From: Aquipseudomonas alcaligenes MRY13-0052
GTDB lineage: Bacteria; Pseudomonadota; Gammaproteobacteria; Pseudomonadales; Pseudomonadaceae
Length of the DNA: 61,231 bases
Direction of reading: 5' to 3'
NCBI GenBank assembly: GCA_000474255.1
Contig: BATO01000032.1
Span: forward strand, 1 to 61,231
This document shows, piece after piece, positions 58,512-61,231 of the stretch. Below the pieces are notes generated by a model, which was not told the DNA's origin, made no database searches, and saw only the letters and a list, made by a program, of their open reading frames with translations. How positions within the stretch are numbered: the stretch's first letter is position 1; every line of letters begins with the position of its first letter. The position numbers and the translations under genes are program-made.

Positions 58512-59660
58512 TTACAGGGCACGCAGAAGGATGCGCTCGCTGGCTTCCAGGTCGAGGTCGCGACGCTCGCTGAGGGCCGTCATGCCGTGGCGCTCCAGTT
58601 GGGCCAGCACCTGGGGGATGGCTTCCGCGTCCAGGCCGTGGTCGGCGAGGCGGGTGGGCACGCCCATGGCTTCGAAGAAGTCGCGGGTGGCGGCGATGGC
58701 GCCGTCGATCCGGGTGTCTTCGTCCCCCGTCAGGCCCCAGACCCGCTCGGCGTACTGGGCCAGCTTGGCGCGCTTGGGTTCGCGGCGCTCGGCCAGCAGC
58801 GCCGGCAGCACCACGGCCAGGGTCTGGGCATGGTCGAGGTGATAGAGGGCGGTGAGCTCGTGGCCGATCATGTGGGTCGCCCAGTCCTGCGGCACGCCGC
58901 AGCCGAGCAGGCCGTTGAGGGCCTGGGTGGCGCACCACATGAGGTTGGCGCGCACGGCATAGTCCTCGGGGTTGGCCAGGGCCTTGGGGCCTTCCTCTAT
59001 AAGGGTGAGCAGCAGGCCTTCGGCCTGGCGGTCCTGCAGCGGCGCATCGGCGGGGTAGGTGAGGTACTGCTCCAGGGTGTGGACGAAGGCGTCGACCACG
59101 CCATTGCCGATCTGCCGCGCCGGCAGGCTGAAGGTGGTGCGCGGGTCGAGGATGGCGAAGCGCGGGTACAGCAAGGGGCTGGAGAAGGGCAGTTTCTCCT
59201 GGCGCGTCACATGGGTGACCACGCCGTGGGGGTTGCTCTCCGAGCCGGTGGCGGCGAGGGTCAGCACGCAGCCCATGGGCACGGCCGCCTTGGCCCGGGT
59301 GCCGGTGAGCAGGTCCAGCGGGTCGCCGTCATGGCACAGGGCTGCGGCGATGAACTTGCTGCCGTCGATCACCGAGCCGCCGCCAACGGCGAGAATGAAG
59401 TCGCAGCCTTCGCGGCGCGCCAGTTCCGTGGCTTTTACCAGGGTGTCGAATTGCGGGTTGGCCTCGATGCCGGCGAAGCGGGTCAGCGCATAACCGGCCA
59501 GGGCCTGTTCCACCTGCTGCCAGACGCCGTTCTGGAAGATGCTGCCGCCGCCGTGGGTGACCAGCACCCGGCTGCCGGCGGGAATCTCACGGGCCAGCTT
59601 GTCGATCTGGCCTTCGCCGAAATGAATGCGGGTGGGGTTATAGAAGGTGAAGTTGCGCAT
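58512..59660 (-). CDS. Iron-containing alcohol dehydrogenase (YqhD/BDH-like)
   Basis: 382 residues. GGGSIFQNG and VGGGSVIDGSKF for NADP binding; metal ligands in DAFVHTLEQYL, GHELTALYHLDHAQT (two His). Likely reduces aldehydes, broad substrate. GGGAG six bases before the ATG. It lies between ndvB and tcdA as a single gene. Confidence 0.9.
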   Translation of the reverse strand: MRNFTFYNPTRIHFGEGQIDKLAREIPAGSRVLVTHGGGSIFQNGVWQQVEQALAGYALTRFAGIEANPQFDTLVKATELARREGCDFILAVGGGSVIDGSKFIAAALCHDGDPLDLLTGTRAKAAVPMGCVLTLAATGSESNPHGVVTHVTRQEKLPFSSPLLYPRFAILDPRTTFSLPARQIGNGVVDAFVHTLEQYLTYPADAPLQDRQAEGLLLTLIEEGPKALANPEDYAVRANLMWCATQALNGLLGCGVPQDWATHMIGHELTALYHLDHAQTLAVVLPALLAERREPKRAKLAQYAERVWGLTGDEDTRIDGAIAATRDFFEAMGVPTRLADHGLDAEAIPQVLAQLERHGMTALSERRDLDLEASERILLRAL

Positions 59661-59745
59661 GCTGGGCTCCCTTGTTGTTATCGGCCGACTATAGCGCTGG
59701 CGGGCAGCGGGCCGATCTATGGCCCACCATTCAGCGGTGTCGGGC

Positions 59746-59774
59746 TTGGGATGGCGGTCGACGCTTCCTATAAT
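59746..59774 (+). promoter_or_regulatory. tcdA promoter
   Basis: TTGGGA (59746-59751), 17-bp spacer, TATAAT (59769-59774), then GCGCGCC. The TATAATGCGCGCC string is identical to the one ahead of tsaB (27733-27745). Confidence 0.8.
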
Positions 59775-59813
59775 GCGCGCCCGGCCAGGTGGCTGGCGAG
59801 TTGGGAGCTAGGC

Positions 59814-60617
59814 ATGAGTACAGACGAACGTTTCGGTGGCATCGCCCGCCTTTATGGCCTGGAGGGTGCCGCGCGCCTGCAGGCGGCGCACGTGGCGGTG
59901 GTGGGCATCGGTGGCGTCGGCTCCTGGGCGGCCGAGGCGCTGGCGCGGTCCGGCGTTGGTGAGATTTCCCTGTTCGACCTGGACGATGTCTGCATCACCA
60001 ACACCAACCGCCAGGTGCACGCCATCGCCGGTGCCGTGGGGCGGGCCAAGGTGGAGGTGATGGCCGAGCGCATCCGCGCCATCAACCCGGCTTGCGTGGT
60101 GCATGCGGTGGCCGACTTCGTCACCCGCGAGACCATGGCCGAGTACATCACCCCCGAGCTGGATGCGGTGATCGACTGCATCGACAGCGTGGCGGCCAAG
60201 GCGGCGCTGATCGCCTGGTGCAAGCGCCGCAAGATCCAGATCGTCACCACCGGCGGCGCCGGCGGCCAGGTGGACCCGACGCAGATCCAGGTCACCGACC
60301 TGAACAAGACCTTCAACGACCCGCTGGCGGCCAAGGTGCGCTCCATGCTGCGCCGCGACTACAACTTCTCGCGCACGGCGGGGCGCACCTACAGCGTGCC
60401 CTGCGTGTTTTCCACTGAGCAGCTGCGCTACCCCAAGCCCGATGGCTCGGTGTGCCAGCAGAAGAGCTTCGTCGGTGAGGGCGTGAAGCTGGACTGCGCC
60501 GGCGGCTTCGGCGCGGTGATGATGGTTACCGCCAGCTTCGGCATGGCCGCTGCGGCCAAGACCGTGGACAAACTGGTGGCCGGTGCACGGCGGCCGTCGG
60601 AGCGGGCTGCTGGCTAG
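59814..60617 (+). CDS. tcdA: TcdA (CsdL), tRNA threonylcarbamoyladenosine dehydratase
   Basis: 267 residues from the ATG at 59814 (GGGAG upstream). E1-like fold: VVGIGGVGSWAAEALARSG for ATP, DLDDVCITNTNRQ, and the adenylation region. Converts t6A37 to cyclic ct6A in tRNA. Convergent with csdE-csdA, as its E. coli partners. Confidence 0.94.
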   Translation: MSTDERFGGIARLYGLEGAARLQAAHVAVVGIGGVGSWAAEALARSGVGEISLFDLDDVCITNTNRQVHAIAGAVGRAKVEVMAERIRAINPACVVHAVADFVTRETMAEYITPELDAVIDCIDSVAAKAALIAWCKRRKIQIVTTGGAGGQVDPTQIQVTDLNKTFNDPLAAKVRSMLRRDYNFSRTAGRTYSVPCVFSTEQLRYPKPDGSVCQQKSFVGEGVKLDCAGGFGAVMMVTASFGMAAAAKTVDKLVAGARRPSERAAG

Positions 60618-60754
60618 AGGCTTATCCCGGGAATCTCATCGCGAATGAATTCGCTCCCACCCAACGATGCTGATGACTCGCATGAGCCCTTGGCCGTAGG
60701 GCGGGTGAAACCCGCCGGCTGTAGCGGCTTTGCGTCGGGTTGCACCCGACCTAC
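60618..60754. repeat. Intergenic repeats between tcdA and csdE (incl. family D copy 2, 60696-60754)
   Basis: Holds GCGAATGAATTCGCTCCCAC (60641-60660) and the D unit matching 38522-38582. Overlaps the last bases of the csdE frame; no terminator-type T-run. Confidence 0.75.
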
Positions 60755-61155
60755 ATAGCGGTCTTGCGAATCTGTTCGAGCACGGCGTTGAGGCCGTTGC
60801 TGCGGGAAGGGGAGAGCTGGCGGGCGAGGCCGAGCTGGGTGAACCAGTCGGCGAGGTCGAGGGAGGCCAGCTCCTCGGGTGCAAGGCCCTGAACACGTAC
60901 CAGGAGCACGGCCAGCAGGCCGCGGATCAGTCGGGCGTCGCTGGCGGCGCGGAAGTGACGCTGGCCATCCTTCATTTCACTGACCAGCCAGACCTGGCTT
61001 TCGCAGCCATGCACACGGTTGGCGTCGCTGCGTTCTTCGTCTGCCAGGGGTTCCAGGCGCTCGCCCCATTGCATCAGCAGGCGTGCACGCTGTTCCCAAC
61101 TGCCGGCGCCGGTGAAGGCTGCGAGGGCCTCGGAGGCGGCGGGTGGCAGGTTCAT
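60751..61155 (-). CDS. csdE: SufE/CsdE-family sulfur acceptor
   Basis: 134 residues. SufE fold with the sulfur-accepting Cys in HGCESQVWL (near residue 51). Takes persulfide sulfur from the CsdA desulfurase encoded just upstream (ATGA overlap) for Fe-S or tRNA sulfur use. Confidence 0.92.
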   Translation of the reverse strand: MNLPPAASEALAAFTGAGSWEQRARLLMQWGERLEPLADEERSDANRVHGCESQVWLVSEMKDGQRHFRAASDARLIRGLLAVLLVRVQGLAPEELASLDLADWFTQLGLARQLSPSRSNGLNAVLEQIRKTAM

Positions 61156-61231
61156 CGCAGCAGCTCCAGGGCCTTGTCCAGGGCAACGAAGAAGCGCTCC
61201 AAGTCGGCGCTGTCGTTGTAGAGGCCGAGGG
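61152..61231 (-). CDS. csdA: CsdA cysteine desulfurase, C-terminal end (truncated by window edge)
   Basis: Only the last ~26 codons are visible: LGLYNDSADLERFFVALDKA then LELLR and stop, the typical end of class II cysteine desulfurases. Identity is supported by the overlapping csdE gene; the PLP and active-site regions lie beyond the window. Confidence 0.8.
   Translation of the reverse strand, partial: LGLYNDSADLERFFVALDKALELLR

Overview
The window is high-GC, gene-dense DNA from a Pseudomonas close to the P. aeruginosa lineage. I infer this from protein families and from gene order recalled from P. aeruginosa PAO1; no search was run. The recalled anchors are the wsp genes, prfB-lysS, a macro-domain gene, lptF, a CadA/CadR pair, ppc, adk-tsaB, mexL-mexJK, plsB, a GldFG-like ABC operon, csp-rlmA-dapE-ndvB and tcdA-csdE-csdA.

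Layout. 1-5.5 kb: the end of the Wsp surface-sensing operon (wspC end, wspD, wspE, wspF, wspR), which controls c-di-GMP. 6.0-9.4 kb: a two-gene cassette, a VIT/VWA protein with a PEP-CTERM tail plus an exosortase fused to an EpsI-like domain. It sits where wspR and prfB adjoin in my recollection of PAO1 and is the best candidate for an unusual system here. 9.5-17.6 kb: prfB (with its programmed +1 frameshift), lysS, a TetR regulator and a row of small overlapping genes ending in a macro-domain gene. An 11-copy 7-bp tandem repeat lies in front of one of them. 17.6-18.4 kb: about 0.8 kb of repeat-rich DNA without a gene. 18.4-24.1 kb: a divergent Zn/Cd ATPase and MerR pair, the lptF lipoproteins, and a small gene broken by an amber codon. 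24.2-32.2 kb: ppc, adk, tsaB and several conserved genes up to rsmJ. 32.2-38.4 kb: a P450, then mexL and mexJK. 38.6-43.1 kb: an acyl-CoA ligase, a crotonase, a TetR regulator and a Rieske oxygenase, probably one accessory metabolic unit. 43.3-48 kb: small envelope and hypothetical genes and plsB. 48.2-52.7 kb: a four-gene GldFG-like ABC operon. 53-58.3 kb: a cold-shock gene, rlmA, dapE and an ndvB-like glucan synthase split by a one-base frameshift. 58.5 kb to the end: an iron-type alcohol dehydrogenase, tcdA, csdE and the end of csdA.

Most genes are housekeeping or envelope functions in tight operons with 1-4 bp start/stop overlaps. The intergenic spaces carry several families of short palindromic repeats, each present two or more times. 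Two otherwise intact conserved genes carry single lesions: an amber codon at 24016-24018 and an A6 homopolymer frameshift at 57622-57627.
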